Both the position numbers and the translations under genes were made by a program. Below, in pieces: positions 51,002 to 63,200 of a stretch of DNA of 64,000 nt. The stretch is from Morella rubra (lineage: Eukaryota > Streptophyta > Magnoliopsida > Fagales > Myricaceae): assembly GCA_003952965.2 (NCBI GenBank), contig CM025851.1, positions 26,878,238 through 26,942,237 on the forward strand, given 5' to 3'. The notes below the pieces were generated by a model. That model saw nothing but the letters and a program-made list of their open reading frames with translations, was not told the origin of the DNA and did not search any database. Numbering within the stretch: position 1 is the stretch's first letter; every line of letters starts with the position of its first letter.

Positions 51002-53987
51002 TTAAGAAAGAAGGTTGACCATGGTTGGACGTGGGCGACAATTTGCCTGCAATGGTCGAGCCTTGGTCAGGGTAAGCCCAGCCTCTTCGCTCATGTCCAC
51101 CATTTCCTCACCAATCCTCTCCCACTCAAAGCACTGTATCAGGGAACCCAAAGCCAAGCCAACCACACGCATGGCCAAGCCCTCCCCAGGACAACCCCTT
51201 CTCCCAGATCCGAAGGGCATGAACCTGAACCCATCTCTCACCCCTTCGATACCTTCAAACCTCTCCGGTTTGAAAGTGTTGGGGTCCTCCCAAATCTTAG
51301 GGTCACGTTGTATGGCCCACAGATTCACCAATAGTGTAGTGCCACGAGGGACTTTGAAACCACCCACTAGGCAATCCTCCGATGATTCGTGAGGCGCAAG
51401 CAATGGTCCTACTGGATACATCCGCAGTGTTTCGTTTATGATACAACGAAGATATGGAAGCTTAGGCAAGTCAGACTCGTCAATCAGGCGATCATATCCC
51501 ACACATTTGTCTATTTCGGTTTGCGCTTTCTTCAGAACTTGTGGATTGTTCAACAGAAGTGACATTGTCCACTCCATTGTCCCTGCCGAAGTGTCGGTTC
51601 CAGCTGATAATAGGACCTGTACAGTTTTTCAATGCTTAATCATCATCCATATTGTTATGTGTCATGAACCTACTTTCTTGCTTGAAGTTGCTGGTCATAC
51701 TGCACTGCGCTGTCCTTCACTCCTTTGACAAGTATACTCTTTTGTACCCACTAAACCTCACTCTTCATGCTATAGGGAGCTCAAATAAATGAAGACAAGG
51801 AGAGGGTAAAAACCAAGAATAAATACATTACATGACAAAAAAACAAATGGATATAACCCCTCCAACGATGGTTAGATTTTAGTCTCAGAAATTTACTTAT
51901 AAAAAAAAAAAGATTTTAGTCTCAGGAATAAAGCTCTAAGATGTTATCATAAACTATTATCATTCAGCTATCACATTAACTAACTAACATGTATGTTGCA
52001 GCTTATTATTGCTTAAGCGATAATAGTACTATCTCCAAGGCTAGGACAGTGCAAAAAGGATTTCAAACCGACTCTGACCCAATATAGTCGGGTTGGCTGG
52101 AGTTGGAGTTTAAAAGGACTTATGACTTAAGTTGGAGTGTAATTTGAAGTCGATAAAGCCGACTCCAACCTGCCTGACTTGTATTTAGAAAATTATATTT
52201 ATTCTTTCTAAATGGCGAGACTTTTGGATAAAAATGATCCAAAGAAAAAAAACTATAAAATGTTTAAATCTATTAACATAAAAATTCTTTTTAAACCGGT
52301 GGCCCAACAAAACTTGTGGTCTACATTGGCATGATTCCGAGCCAACTCTAAGTAGTCAGAGTCGGCTTACACTTAGTCGGAAGCAAAATCCGAACTCCGT
52401 CAAAGCTGAAGTTGGAATTGGATATTACTTTTCCAACTATATCTAGGGCATGTTCGTTTTGCAAAAATATTTTAAGATACAATGAATACAACTAATTTAC
52501 AAATCGAACATCCAAAAAATTATACACAACCACCAATACTTTTAATACAAATTTTAACAACTTTTTATTCAAATTCCAATACTTTTAAAAAAAAAAAAAA
52601 ATTAACAAATCTTCTCTCTCCATATTTTTTCACCAAAAACAAATATTTTTTATTAAAAAAATTAAAAAATTAAAAAATTAAATCAAATAATCTCTCTCTA
52701 CATTTTTTTACAAATTCCAATAGAAATTAAATATTTTTAAAACTTTTCACAAATCTACATAAAACTTTTTACACCAAAACTTATAAAATTTCAATCTATA
52801 TAAATATTCACAATTCTATAAAAAAATCCTAAAAATCTTACCATTTTTTATAAAACAAACATCCAGTAGCAAACACCCCTAACCAAAACTCTTTAACAGA
52901 GATTGAGGCTATGTCTGAGAGGTATTGGTGGCTGTATTGTATTTCCTCATAATTAATTATTTTCTATGTAAAGAAAGATGTGAATCAAAAGAGCTTGCCT
53001 TCAGCTTTATCGATATCTTTTACTTCATTGCTGCATATTCGGTGATGCTTTTTTTTTTTTTTACTTGTCCTTTGGGCTATCTTTGCAAAATCAGATCTTA
53101 CAACTTACCAGCATGAGGCCTCTGATGATCTCATCTTTATAGTATTCAGGTTCCGATTCTTGAAGGTCCAGTAAAACTTCAATCATCGTTCTCTTCTTCT
53201 TCTCCTCTCCGCCGCATCTCATCTGTCTGTGTTCCAGTATCAAACTCTGCATGAAATTATCTCTCATTTTCCGCAATAAAATTAACCTCTTCTCTATTCC
53301 TCCAACTCCCAACCACCTCAACACCGGTAAGAAATCTGCAATATTCGTCACGGACCCCAGCAGGAACGTTTCGGTTACAATCTCCCGAAACTTGCTGGCT
53401 TCATCCGCTTCCGCCACGCTATCCCCGTAATAACGCCTTCCGGCGATCATCCTCATGATAACGTTAAGCGTCAGCTCAAACAATACGGATTTCATGTCGA
53501 CGGGCCGCGGGTTCTGGCCAGCGCGTAAGAGCCGGCGAACAAGACAGCGAACCTCATCACTGCGTATGTCGGTGAGCGTTTGCAGGCGGTGGGAGGAGAG
53601 GATTTCGATGGACGAGATCCGGCGGAGGTTTCGCCAGTGGTCGCCGTAGGGGGCCCAGGTGAGGGAAGTGAAGTTGTAGCCCAAGTATTTTCCGGCTAAC
53701 ACGCGAGGCCGGTTGGCGAAGACGATGTCGTTTCTGGTGAGGCATTCCTCGGCTGCGGACGGGGAAGAGATGAGGAGGACGGGTTTAGAGCCAAATTGTA
53801 GAAGAAGTATGGGACCGCACCGATTGGAGATGTTTGATAGAGTGCGGTGGAGGGGTTTCTTTAGGAGGTAGAGATGGCCAATTACGGGAAGAGAGGGGAA
53901 AGGGCTTGGTGGGAGGTTTTGGATCTTTGGAAGGAAGTGCTTGGCGAGCACAACAAGGGCTACGAAGAGCAGGATGTGGAACAGCAT
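51002..53987 (-). CDS. Cytochrome P450, CYP81-type (copy B)
   Basis: Twin of copy A. Exon 1 (53109-53987, 293 residues) and exon 2 (51002-51616, 204 residues) give 497 residues. The start was set at 53987 ([18 protein letters not shown]) by comparison with copy A, although the frame is open further upstream. All P450 motifs ([24 protein letters not shown]) are identical to copy A. Differences: F11L and F12V in the membrane anchor, T-to-N before PRPVDMKS, T-to-K in RTMRDNF, Q-to-L in SLIQEHRQ, and a CAA-to-TAA change that removes the last two residues (ends MVNLLS). None touches the active site, so both genes should encode working enzymes with the same chemistry. Divergence in expression is possible because the upstream DNA differs by insertions. 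Confidence 0.95.
52446..52879. mobile_element. MITE in the intron of P450 copy B
   Basis: Same element as at 42706-43130, at the same intron position, with GGGCATGTTCGTTTTG and AAACACCCC ends. Confidence 0.55.
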
Positions 53988-55078
53988 GGTGCTAAAGGAA
54001 AGATGGCGTTGCTGGGTATGGACGTTGGTGTTCGCTGTGGTCCTTGTGGATGAAGGCAGTTTTACTGGAGCTCTAATAAAAAGAAAAAAGAAAAAGGAAA
54101 AGACAGACAGACCTTGACATTTGTGGGTCTTTGACATTTCTTATCGACCTACGTCGTATCTTGACTTCGTTGGTCGGCTCTAATATACTCAACTGTAAAA
54201 TAGAAAAAAGAATATGTTCTGGACAACAATCCATTAGACAGCCTAACTACGTAAGTAAGTTTTTCTACCGATATTTAGCGCAAAAATACACGTATATAAT
54301 TGTTTCAAATAAAATTAAAGCTATCTTCTAGTAGCATTTAGAAATGAAGAAAATATTTCCTAAGACTATCTCATGCACGATACCACGGGAAAAGATTGAG
54401 TCTAAAAAGAAACGATTTAAAAGATGTTATAAAGAGTGGTTAAAATTTGTTTTGCCAGATTTAAAGGATAAAGACATGCCACATAATTTTATGAGTGAGA
54501 GTATCTTCCAACTCCGTTTGGCCCAACTTAACTTTGATGGCTCGATTTTTTTTTTCCTAAAGGCATCTTCTTCTTTTCGAAGCCATTTTCTTGTTCTCGA
54601 ATCCTTTTTCTTCTTCTCACTATTTTTCTCTTTTTCAGCTTCTCCTTTTCTCGAGGGACCGAGCTCCTCTCCCACAAAACGTGAGGTGGATTTATGGAAG
54701 ATTGGAAGAAGCGTATTTTTTAGGACCACATTCTTCTGCATGCAATTTTCTATAATTGAAAGAGACTATAAAATCTAGTGCAGCTCATGCCATGATTCAG
54801 ACCAACGAAAAAACAAGAACAATTGTAATTAGCTATATTTGTGAAGCATAAAATTCTTGTAGCACCTACAAACAGAGAACTATTTTACAAGATCGTCAAA
54901 GAAAAATTAGGAAATAGTACCTCCTAATCCTTTCCAATGTTTGGTATAACTAGCTAACTACAACTATCATTCAACTCCGTCAATCTACAATTGGAAGTTC
55001 AACATATTTTTGTCCAGTCACTCCTAATTTTCAACAGGTATGGATGAAGCCAGGTAGTTAAAACCTACAAAAGATGCT
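53988..55078. other. Upstream region of P450 copy B
   Basis: Immediate upstream DNA matches copy A. 54230-54900 is absent from unit A and contains no recognised gene; the 144-residue open frame at 54344-54778 is low-complexity (Phe/Ser-rich) and not convincing. Confidence 0.45.
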
Positions 55079-56497
55079 AAGGCTAAAACATTACGCGTGC
55101 CCCTGTGGTATATACTTTTCTTGAATATGCCCCTAAGGTTCATTTTGTTATCCCACTGCCTCTGCGGTGATGTACCTTTCCTAAAAATATCCCTCCGTCC
55201 ATAATCCGTCTACAAAGTAACGGAATTTGCTGAGCTGTCAAAAAATTACACATCATGGCCAATAAAAAGAGGACACGTGTCCAATTTGCTGACTAGGCTA
55301 ATGTCCCTATGGTTCTCGTACATTCCACGCTGTCAACAAAAATATCATGCCGAAAATGTCCCTACCACATCAGCTGAAGAAGACCATCGTCCCAAATCTA
55401 AATTGCTTTTCCCCCAAATTGATTTCGACCGAAACTCTCTTGCTCTTCGTGAAATTGCTTTTCCCCAAATCCAAAAAAATCTTAACCATACAAGGCATCT
55501 CAATCTAAAAAATCTTTGTGGCTCTTGTATCTGGTTTTGAGTGAGAATCAATAGCGTTGCAAACAACTAACAGCCAAGACAAGTTTAGAAAGAAAAAGCT
55601 TACACTGCGTTTTACCTATTCACGTAGCTGGGTTTCATGAAAATGACTTGCTTTTTTTACTTTTGATTGTGGACTGCAAAGGTTTTTCCTGTGTGGAGTG
55701 AATTATTGGTACTGAATCTTTGATATTCTCTGATTTTGCGAAGTCAATTGTCTATGGTTTGTTTTGGGTTAGGTTTGAATCTTCTGGATTTGATGCTTTC
55801 TCCTAACACAGAGCTTACCAAGCAAAATGCCGCTCTTTTTTAGCTTGGTTGTTGGAAACATGGGTTTCTTTTATCCATTGTTCTTACTATAAATACCTAC
55901 CTCTTTCTCCCTCTGTTTTGCTATGTTTTGCATGTCCATAAATACTTCATCACTCGAAGACTTGGGGGATTTAGCAAAGATTGATTCTCTCGTATTCATA
56001 CTTGGTTAGGGGAAGAAGGGCTAGAGTTCCTAAGATTTGTGGTCGAAGAACTTGGGGGATTTAAGAGCTACGGTTGGTTGTGGGATTTGGGGAAAATATG
56101 GAAGCTAGGGTTCTTCGTGGGATTTTGGGATGGAATGTTCGACTGATTTAGGGATCGAAGGGGTTTGGAGAAGACAACGATGCCTTGATGGTATTGTTCA
56201 ATTTTTAGTGACGTGGTAGGGGTGTTTTCGGCATGATATTTTTGTTGACAATGTGGAATGTACGGGAATCACAGGGACATTAGCCCAATCAGCAAATTGG
56301 ACACGTGTCCTCTTTCTATTGGCCATGACATGTTATTTTTTGATAGCTCAGCAAATTCCATTAGTTTGCAGATGGATTATGGATGAAGGGGTATTTTTGA
56401 AAAATGTACATCACCACAGGGGCAGCGGGACAACAAAATAAACCCTAGGGGTCAGGAAAAGTCTATACCACAAGGGCATGCGTAATATTTTAGCCTT
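55079..56497. mobile_element. Mutator-like TIR element, non-autonomous
   Basis: Long TIRs of about 300 bp: 55079-55380 and its inverted partner about 56190-56497. Both begin AAGGCTAAAA and share GTGGTATA, GGTGATGTAC, GAGGACACGTGTCCAATTTG and AAAATATCATGCCGAAAA in order. I estimate about 85% identity by eye. The 0.8-kb inside has no transposase. Unit A (about 45165-45200) lacks the element, so it inserted after the duplication. A clean 9-bp target duplication could not be seen. Confidence 0.85.
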
Positions 56498-57620
56498 GTT
56501 ATCTAAGTTTCCAATGGGTTCCTCTTCAAAAAAAAGAACCACTGCCTTTTTTTGGCCTTTCAAAAGGACAAGGGGGTCAAAGAGTTTTACTGGGAAATGC
56601 TAAAATGAGGAGAAATTGAAGTGCTCTTTTTTTCTTTCTTTCTTTCTTTGTCAATTTAACTCCTTTGAACACACTTTTTCGCTCTCGTCTCTAGCTTCAC
56701 TTTATTATCTTCATTTTCACCAACAGCAGCCACTTGAGGAGAGGAGCAGCTGCAAAGAGAAAAAATTTGGAGAGGAAAGAAAGGGATTAGGGACGAAGAA
56801 GAGGCATTTGACAAAATTAAACATTGGGGAACAAAAAATAAAATGAGCCGACTGAGTTAAATATGTTGGGCTAAGAGTGGGTACCAGAATGACCCATTCT
56901 GATTCTGGTTCCAATACTCAACGGAACCAACATTTTCATTTCGGAAACGAAATCTAGAAATTCTAATTCTATTTGTGAGCCAAATTGCCCAGATTTTGCT
57001 TTGGCCCAATGGATAATGGGCTTTTTATTTCTTGTTGTACAATATACATCATAATTCATAATACTAACCATACATAAAGAAACATTCATCAAATAATCCA
57101 AATTCAAAGAGGCAAAATCTAAAATAAAATTATAATGTTCTTTGAAATTAAAAAAAGAAAAAGGAGGAAAAGATAAAGATTAAAGGACATTCAATGATCC
57201 AAATTCCAAGCTCAACCAAGCTTCATCCAACTATCTAAACTTCAAAATATTTACCATATCCTCAAGTTCTCTATCTCTACAAAAGACAAAAACAAAACAA
57301 AATATTTTAACAAAATAAAAAAGTGTACTCAATTTTTTGCCAAGCAGATTCAATAGACAATGAGGTGGAATAGTAGAGAAGATGTCATTTCAGTCATAGG
57401 TTACACAGGTTACAATCGTCTCGTTTGTAGAGCAAAATAACACAAATAAGGAAACAAATAAGGATTCCAGAAATAAAGACAATTAGGCATTGATCATAGA
57501 AGAACGTAACTGAGACAACTTTCCTACAGCCAAATGACAACCCTTCTATATACAACAGAAATATCACACACACATTAAGTTCTAATAGTTGCCTAATAAA
57601 AATAATACTGGAATCGAAAA

Positions 57621-57769
57621 TTCCGGCATTCCTTCAGTACTTGAATAGGCCGAAACCGATGTCAGAATCCTGGTACTGGAACTAGATTCGGAATTTTTGG
57701 TACTCACTAGAATATTTCCCCACCCTTATGTTGGGCCAAGTCAAGTAGGAAGCTGCTCTTATTCATTAA
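57621..57769. other. Unique sequence between duplication unit B and the first LINE fragment
   Basis: Short stretch with no match in unit A and no ORF. Confidence 0.4.
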
Positions 57770-58200
57770 ATTACGTGGCATAGCTCTGTGGTTTACGCGG
57801 TGGTTTGCAGACCATTGTGTGGCTTGGGATAACAAGAGAAGGATGGTTATATGGCAGGCTCCTCCTCCTGACCATTTTTATGTGGCTGTTGCAGATGATG
57901 TTTTGAATAATGTGGCTGTGTGTCGTAATAGTGCAGGAAGAATTGTGGCTGCTCGTGGCTTCTGGCGGAAGGGTAATAATCCCCTTAAAGGGGAAGCGCT
58001 TGCTGCCTTTATAGCGTGTCGAGTTGCGGTTGAGCTAGACTGTTCTCCTACTATTATTGAAGGTGATTTACTAGTTCTGTGGAAGCAGGTCACCGAGGGG
58101 CTGACACCAGACTAGTCAATTGATGGTGAAATTTGCAATATTAGGTGTATTCTTGACGAACACCCCCTTGTGGCTGTTTAATTGGATTCCTAGGTAAGGA
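57770..58200 (+). mobile_element. LINE 3'-end fragment (RNase H domain)
   Basis: Encodes an RVT_3/RNase H-like segment typical of the C-terminus of plant L1-type ORF2 proteins: YVAVADDVLNNVAVCRNSAG, GEALAAFIACRVAVELDCSP and TIIEGDLLVLW. The frame is broken after TPD, near 58115. It is the tail of one LINE lying directly in front of the next one in the same orientation. Confidence 0.75.
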
Positions 58201-58397
58201 AATCACACTTTATGTTCCTGGGTTTTAATTGTATGGCTTTCTCTCCGTACTTTTTTCGCATCCGTACTTCTTCGTGAAGTTTTCTAGGGTTTTCCCTGTG
58301 TTGTGGAGGTTTCGTTCTCCCTGTTACGGTGACTCTACCTATCCTTTGGCCTTCTTCTCATCATTCTCTCCCCTCTCTTTACTCCTTTTTATCCCTG

Positions 58398-60297
58398 ATG
58401 TCTCTGTCTCCATATATGGATTGTCTTGTTCAACGCATCCAAGCTTTAGGCTGGGACGAGTTCCATTCTTTCTTGGAACTAGTTTCATCTGCGAAGGAAC
58501 AACTTTTGATGCTCTCGATGGTGGCTAAGGTGCTTGCGGTTAGGCCTATTGCTGCATCAGTTGTTCATGCCACTTTCAAAGTAGCATGGACCAATATAAC
58601 AGAATTTTTAGTTGAAGAAATGGAGCCTAATACTTACATGTTCCACTATTTGAAAGAGGAAGACCGTCGTTTCGTCATGTAACTTTCTCCTTGGAATGTT
58701 AGGGGACACCTTATGGTATTTTGGCAATGGGAACCTCTTATGGCTCTCCATGAAGTGTTGTTTAAATCGGTGAACTTTTTGGTGCAAGTGCATGGTTTAC
58801 CTCGGAACCGTATAGGGGAAGCCAATGCAAAGTATATTGGGCTTAAGCTGGGAAAGCTGTTGGAACTTGATTCCAATGCGTAGCTTGATGTGTCCAAGCA
58901 TAGTTTTTTACGCCTTCGGGTGGAATTTGACCTTGATAAACTATTGGTGGACGGATTTCTTATCCCCCAATCTGGTCTCTCACCAGCTTGGGTGCAGTTC
59001 AAGTATGAAAAGCTAGCATATTTCTGTTATGCTTGTGGCAGGATTGGCCATATCCAGCACTCTTGTCGTGCAGCTGAGGTTATTGAAGGAAAACCTTTGT
59101 TTGACTACAAAATGAGGGCCGAGTCACTTAGTCTTCGCCGGGATCTTATTGTTCGAGTTGTGCAACCCTCTCGTTATGGTGGTGCTGGAAAAAATTCATC
59201 TTCTCCCTCATGGAAGTCTTCGTCTGATAATGGTGGTTGCTCCTTAGTGCAACCGTCTATGGTGGCTCAGCGGTCGGTGGTGGTTTCTGGGGAGGAGTTG
59301 GCTAGTTCTCTGCACTCAACCTCGTCTGGAAGTCTGTGTGGGGCTTTTCCCACTTTGGAAAATATTAGCTCCTCGGGTAATCTATTATCTGCTCTTGAGC
59401 GTGCTTCTGCTTCTGGTCGTATCACCGAAATGGAAGTTCCTGCTAAGGCTCAGACTACAGGTCTGCCCTCTCTGTTTGCTGCTCTGGGTACTCGCCAGAC
59501 AAACTCTATTGATTTTCCTCTCCTAGGGGGTATTTCGGATGCTGTTATTTCTGAGGCTGGAAGTAGTGTTCTCTTTTTTCTAGTCCCGCGTTGAAAGCTT
59601 CGTTAGGGATAGGCCAGGCCAAGAAAGCTGTCCCTGCCCGTCTCGTTTCTCGTCAAAGTTTGAAAAGGAGTGTTCTGCCCAAGGTATCTGTCTCTCCTTC
59701 TCGTGAGGTTCTGGGGCCAACTTTGGGTCTATTTGAGAAGTTGGACTGTGCTTCCCACGTCGATGAGGCAGTGTGTGGGCCAGTTTCTAGTCCCTTTGCT
59801 GACAAGGGTAAAAAACCATGGTTGATGCTGGTGAGCCTTATCCGACTACTATGCAGGGGTATTTCCATCGTCTAGTTGATGGTCCTCTTGCTTCAACCTA
59901 GCCCATACCAACCCTTTCTCTTGGTTTTCCTGTGGCTCCGTTTAGTTGTCCTTCTAAATGGAAATCTGAATTTTTCCCTGATGTTGCGTTTGACTCTAAG
60001 CGCGGGGTCTCTTTGACCCGTTCTCCTATCAAACGGCATGGCTCGGTTGTGGATAAACCTGCCTTCAATGCTCCTTTGGACCCCGATCCTGTTGATCTAG
60101 AGGAGCATCTTACTTTGGCTGTTCTGAAAGCCCGACGTGCTAAGATTGCTCTGCGGAAGCGCCAATCTCTGCTTAAGTATGTTCTGGTTGATTACAATTT
60201 GGATTCGGCTTCTGATGATGTGTTGTATGTGCAACTCTCCTTTACTTCCAAATCGGGCATGGTGGTGGGCCCTCAACCACCCCCAGTGGGTCAATGA
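58398..60297 (+). pseudogene. LINE ORF1 (DUF4283-like, CCHC zinc knuckle), broken
   Basis: RNA-binding protein of plant L1 elements. It starts MSLSPYMDCLVQRIQALGWD. A DUF4283-like domain follows (FLVEEMEPNTYMFHYLKEED, FLVQVHGLPRNRIGEANAK), then the zinc knuckle CYACGRIGHIQHSC (CX2CX4HX4C, about 59025-59066) and a long Ser-rich tail ending PPPVGQ. In-frame stops at 58680-58682 and 58881-58883, a stop at 59592-59594 and a frame change after it break it. The last part is readable at 59932-60297. Confidence 0.85.
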
Positions 60298-63200
60298 GAG
60301 GACTTTATTGGAACTGCCGCAGGCGGAATTGGCCGGGTGGCGGCAGTTCGAGAGCTCCGGTCTTTGGAGAGGAAGTTGTCTTTAGATTTCTTGTGTCTTT
60401 CTGAAACTAAAATTTCTGATGTTCAGAGCCCTTTGCATAGGGTCGGTTTCTTACGCTTTGTTGATTTTCCCCCCTGTTGGTCACCGTGGTGGCATCGTCT
60501 TTGCTTGGAAACTGGGGGTGGATGTTGAACTTGTTGCTATTAATAAAAAATCTGTTAGTTTGTTGGTGTATTCTGATCCTTCTAACTCTCCCTGGCTGAT
60601 TACTTTTGTTTATGATCCCACTAGATGGCATTTGAAAGATGTTTTCTAGTCGGGTTTGGATGATTTGGCGAATTCTTTTGGTGGCCCTTGGCTTTGTATG
60701 GGTTACTTTAACTGCTTGCTTGTTGATTGGGAGAAGCAAGGTGGTTTGCCTCTTGCTTCTTCTTCCCGTAACCCTCTTCAGTTGCTTATTGATTCTCATG
60801 GCTTGATTGATCTTGGCTTTTGTGGCTCTCCCTTTACGTGGTCTAATAATAGAGGTGGGCTGGCTAATATCAGGGAGAGATTGGATCGCGCCTTGGCAAA
60901 TAGTGATTGGAGAACTTTATTTCTGCATGCTAAAATTTCCCACTTGGTTCGGTTGGCCTCAGATCACTCTCCTTTGCTATTGGAAACAGATGGTGGTGCG
61001 ATTGCTCAGAAGAAACCTTTCCGATTTGAATCTTTTTGGTTAAAAGATGCTGGTTGTGAGCAGGTGGTTCGTAGTTGTTGGGCTATTAATTCGGTTGGAT
61101 CCCCGGCCTTTTGTTTGTGTCTCCGTACTAAAAATACAAAGAAAGATCTTCGGGACTGGAATAAGTCCCATTTTGGCTGTCTGCAAGAAAAAATTTCTAA
61201 GTTGAGGAGTAGTTTCGCTTGGGTCCAATCTCAGGGTGCTTCCAGTGCTTTATGTGCTCTAGAGAAGAATCTGATTGTGGCTCTCAATGAGGAGTTGAGA
61301 AAGGAGGAAGAAATGTGGCGTATGAAGTCTCGCGAGATTTGGCTCACTACTAGGGATCTCAATACCAAATATTTTCATACTTCTACGATTATTCGTAGAC
61401 GCTGCAATTCCATTGAGTTTCTAAAAATTAAAGAGGGTGAGTGGCTCTCTTCCAGGGAAGACATTGGTTGCTATATTTCGAATTATTTTTGCCATATGTA
61501 CCGCTCCATTCAACCAGTAGTTCCTGCGGATCTTGAAGGGTTGCTATCTTTAGTTATTACCCCTATTGAGAATGCTGTCCTTTGTGCTATTCCTTCCGCT
61601 GAGATAATTCATTCCACCTTACTCTCTTTGGGTTCCTTTAAAGCCCTGGGTCCTGACGGGATGACTGCTATTTTTATAAGAAATTCTAGAATATTGTGGG
61701 AGGGGCTGTTGTTGATATGGTGCAATGCTTCTTTATATCTGGTTTTATGTCATGAGAGATTAATTACTGTCATGTGGTTTTGATTCCTAAAAGGGAGTGT
61801 CCCACTCAAATCTCCCAATATCGACTCATTAGCCTTTGTAATGTGGTCTCTAAACTGATCACTAAGATTTTGGCTAATCGTTTGAGAATGGTGATTGATA
61901 AGCTTATTTCACCTCTCCAGGCTGCCTTCATACCTGGGCGCCATATACATGAGAATTCTATTTTAGCCCATGAAATTTTTCATGTTTTGAAGAAGCACAG
62001 GACAGGTCACAAATTGATGGCTATTCGCGTTGATATTGAAAAGGCTTATGATAGTATGGAATGGAAGCTAATTCTTATGGCTATGGAGCGGTTTGGCTTT
62101 GATCCTCGTTTTATTGGATGGGTTGAGCAATGTTTATCTTCAGCTTCTTGCTCTATACTTCTGAATGGTACCCTTTTTGGTTTTATTCGTCCTTCTCAGG
62201 GTTTGCACCAAGGCGACCCGATGGCGCCTTTCCTCTTCATTATTGGATATGAGGTTCTCTCCCGCCTCCTTATGACAGCTGAAGCTAATCGCCTCATTCA
62301 TGGCGTTTCCATTGCTCGCTTCTCTTCGCGAATGATCTCTTATTATTTACCCGGGCAACGGTTGGGGAAGCTCAAGCAGTGATGCATTGTTTGATTAAAT
62401 ATGCTGGTTGGTCTGGTCAGTGCCTCAATGTTCGTAAGTCTTCTATTAGTTTCAGTAAAAATACTCGGCATGACACTAAGCATGATATTTGTGGTATTTT
62501 GAATTTGAGAAATTCTGATAACCTGGGCAAGCATTTGGGTGTTCCTGTTATTATTGGCCCTAATAAAAGGCAGATTTTCTCTGATCTAGTGGTGAAGGTT
62601 AAAAACAGTGTAGAAAGTTGGAAGGCGAAACTCCTTTCGCAAGCTGGGCGTACGGTTTTGATTAGATCTGTTGCTTCTGCCCTTCATATTTATACCATGT
62701 CCCATTATCTTCTTCCCAAATCTGTGTGCTCGCAAATTGATTCTCTATTTATAAGATTTTGGTGGGGCTTCAAGGCTGAAAAGAGGCATATAACTGGACT
62801 CCTAAATCTTGGTCGTCTATTTGCCTTTCCAAATCTGAAGGGGGGGTTTGGTCTTCTACCCATGTGGAATATTAACAGAGCCTTGGTATTGAAATTAGCT
62901 TGGGCTATCCACTTGGATTCGGCTGCTCCATGGATTGTGGCCCTCAAAGTTAAATACTTGTCCTCCCAATTTGTATGGGATTCTGCACGTGTGGCCTCTC
63001 CCTCGTGGGTTTGGGAGGGAATTGAACAATTGAGTGATTATTTTCGCAAAGGCTGTTGTTTCCAAATCTCCTCTGGTAATGCAGTGCGGACCTAGCTGGA
63101 TCCTTGGCTTCCTCTCAGGGATCGGTTCCTTCCCCTCCCACGCGATCCTTCCCTTCCTCTCGATGATTATTCTAAAATGGTGGATTTTATTCTTCCTAGT

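Larger units (their letters stand above)
50308..57620. repeat. P450 segmental duplication, unit B
   Basis: Second copy of the block at 40531-49487, in the same orientation. It lacks the CACTA element but carries a Mutator-like TIR element (55079-56497) and extra AT-rich DNA at about 54230-54900. Exons differ from unit A by only a handful of bases, and the intron is also nearly identical. Confidence 0.9.

Noticed and set aside
53988-54137. Upstream start of P450 copy B (MSKTHKCQ...)
   Set aside because: The extension is Phe-rich leader sequence that is not in frame in copy A; MLFHILLF is the shared start with a proper membrane anchor.
54344-54778. 144-residue open frame upstream of P450 copy B
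   Set aside because: Phe/Ser-rich low complexity from T/C-rich DNA; the opposite strand is also open, which is typical of compositional frames.
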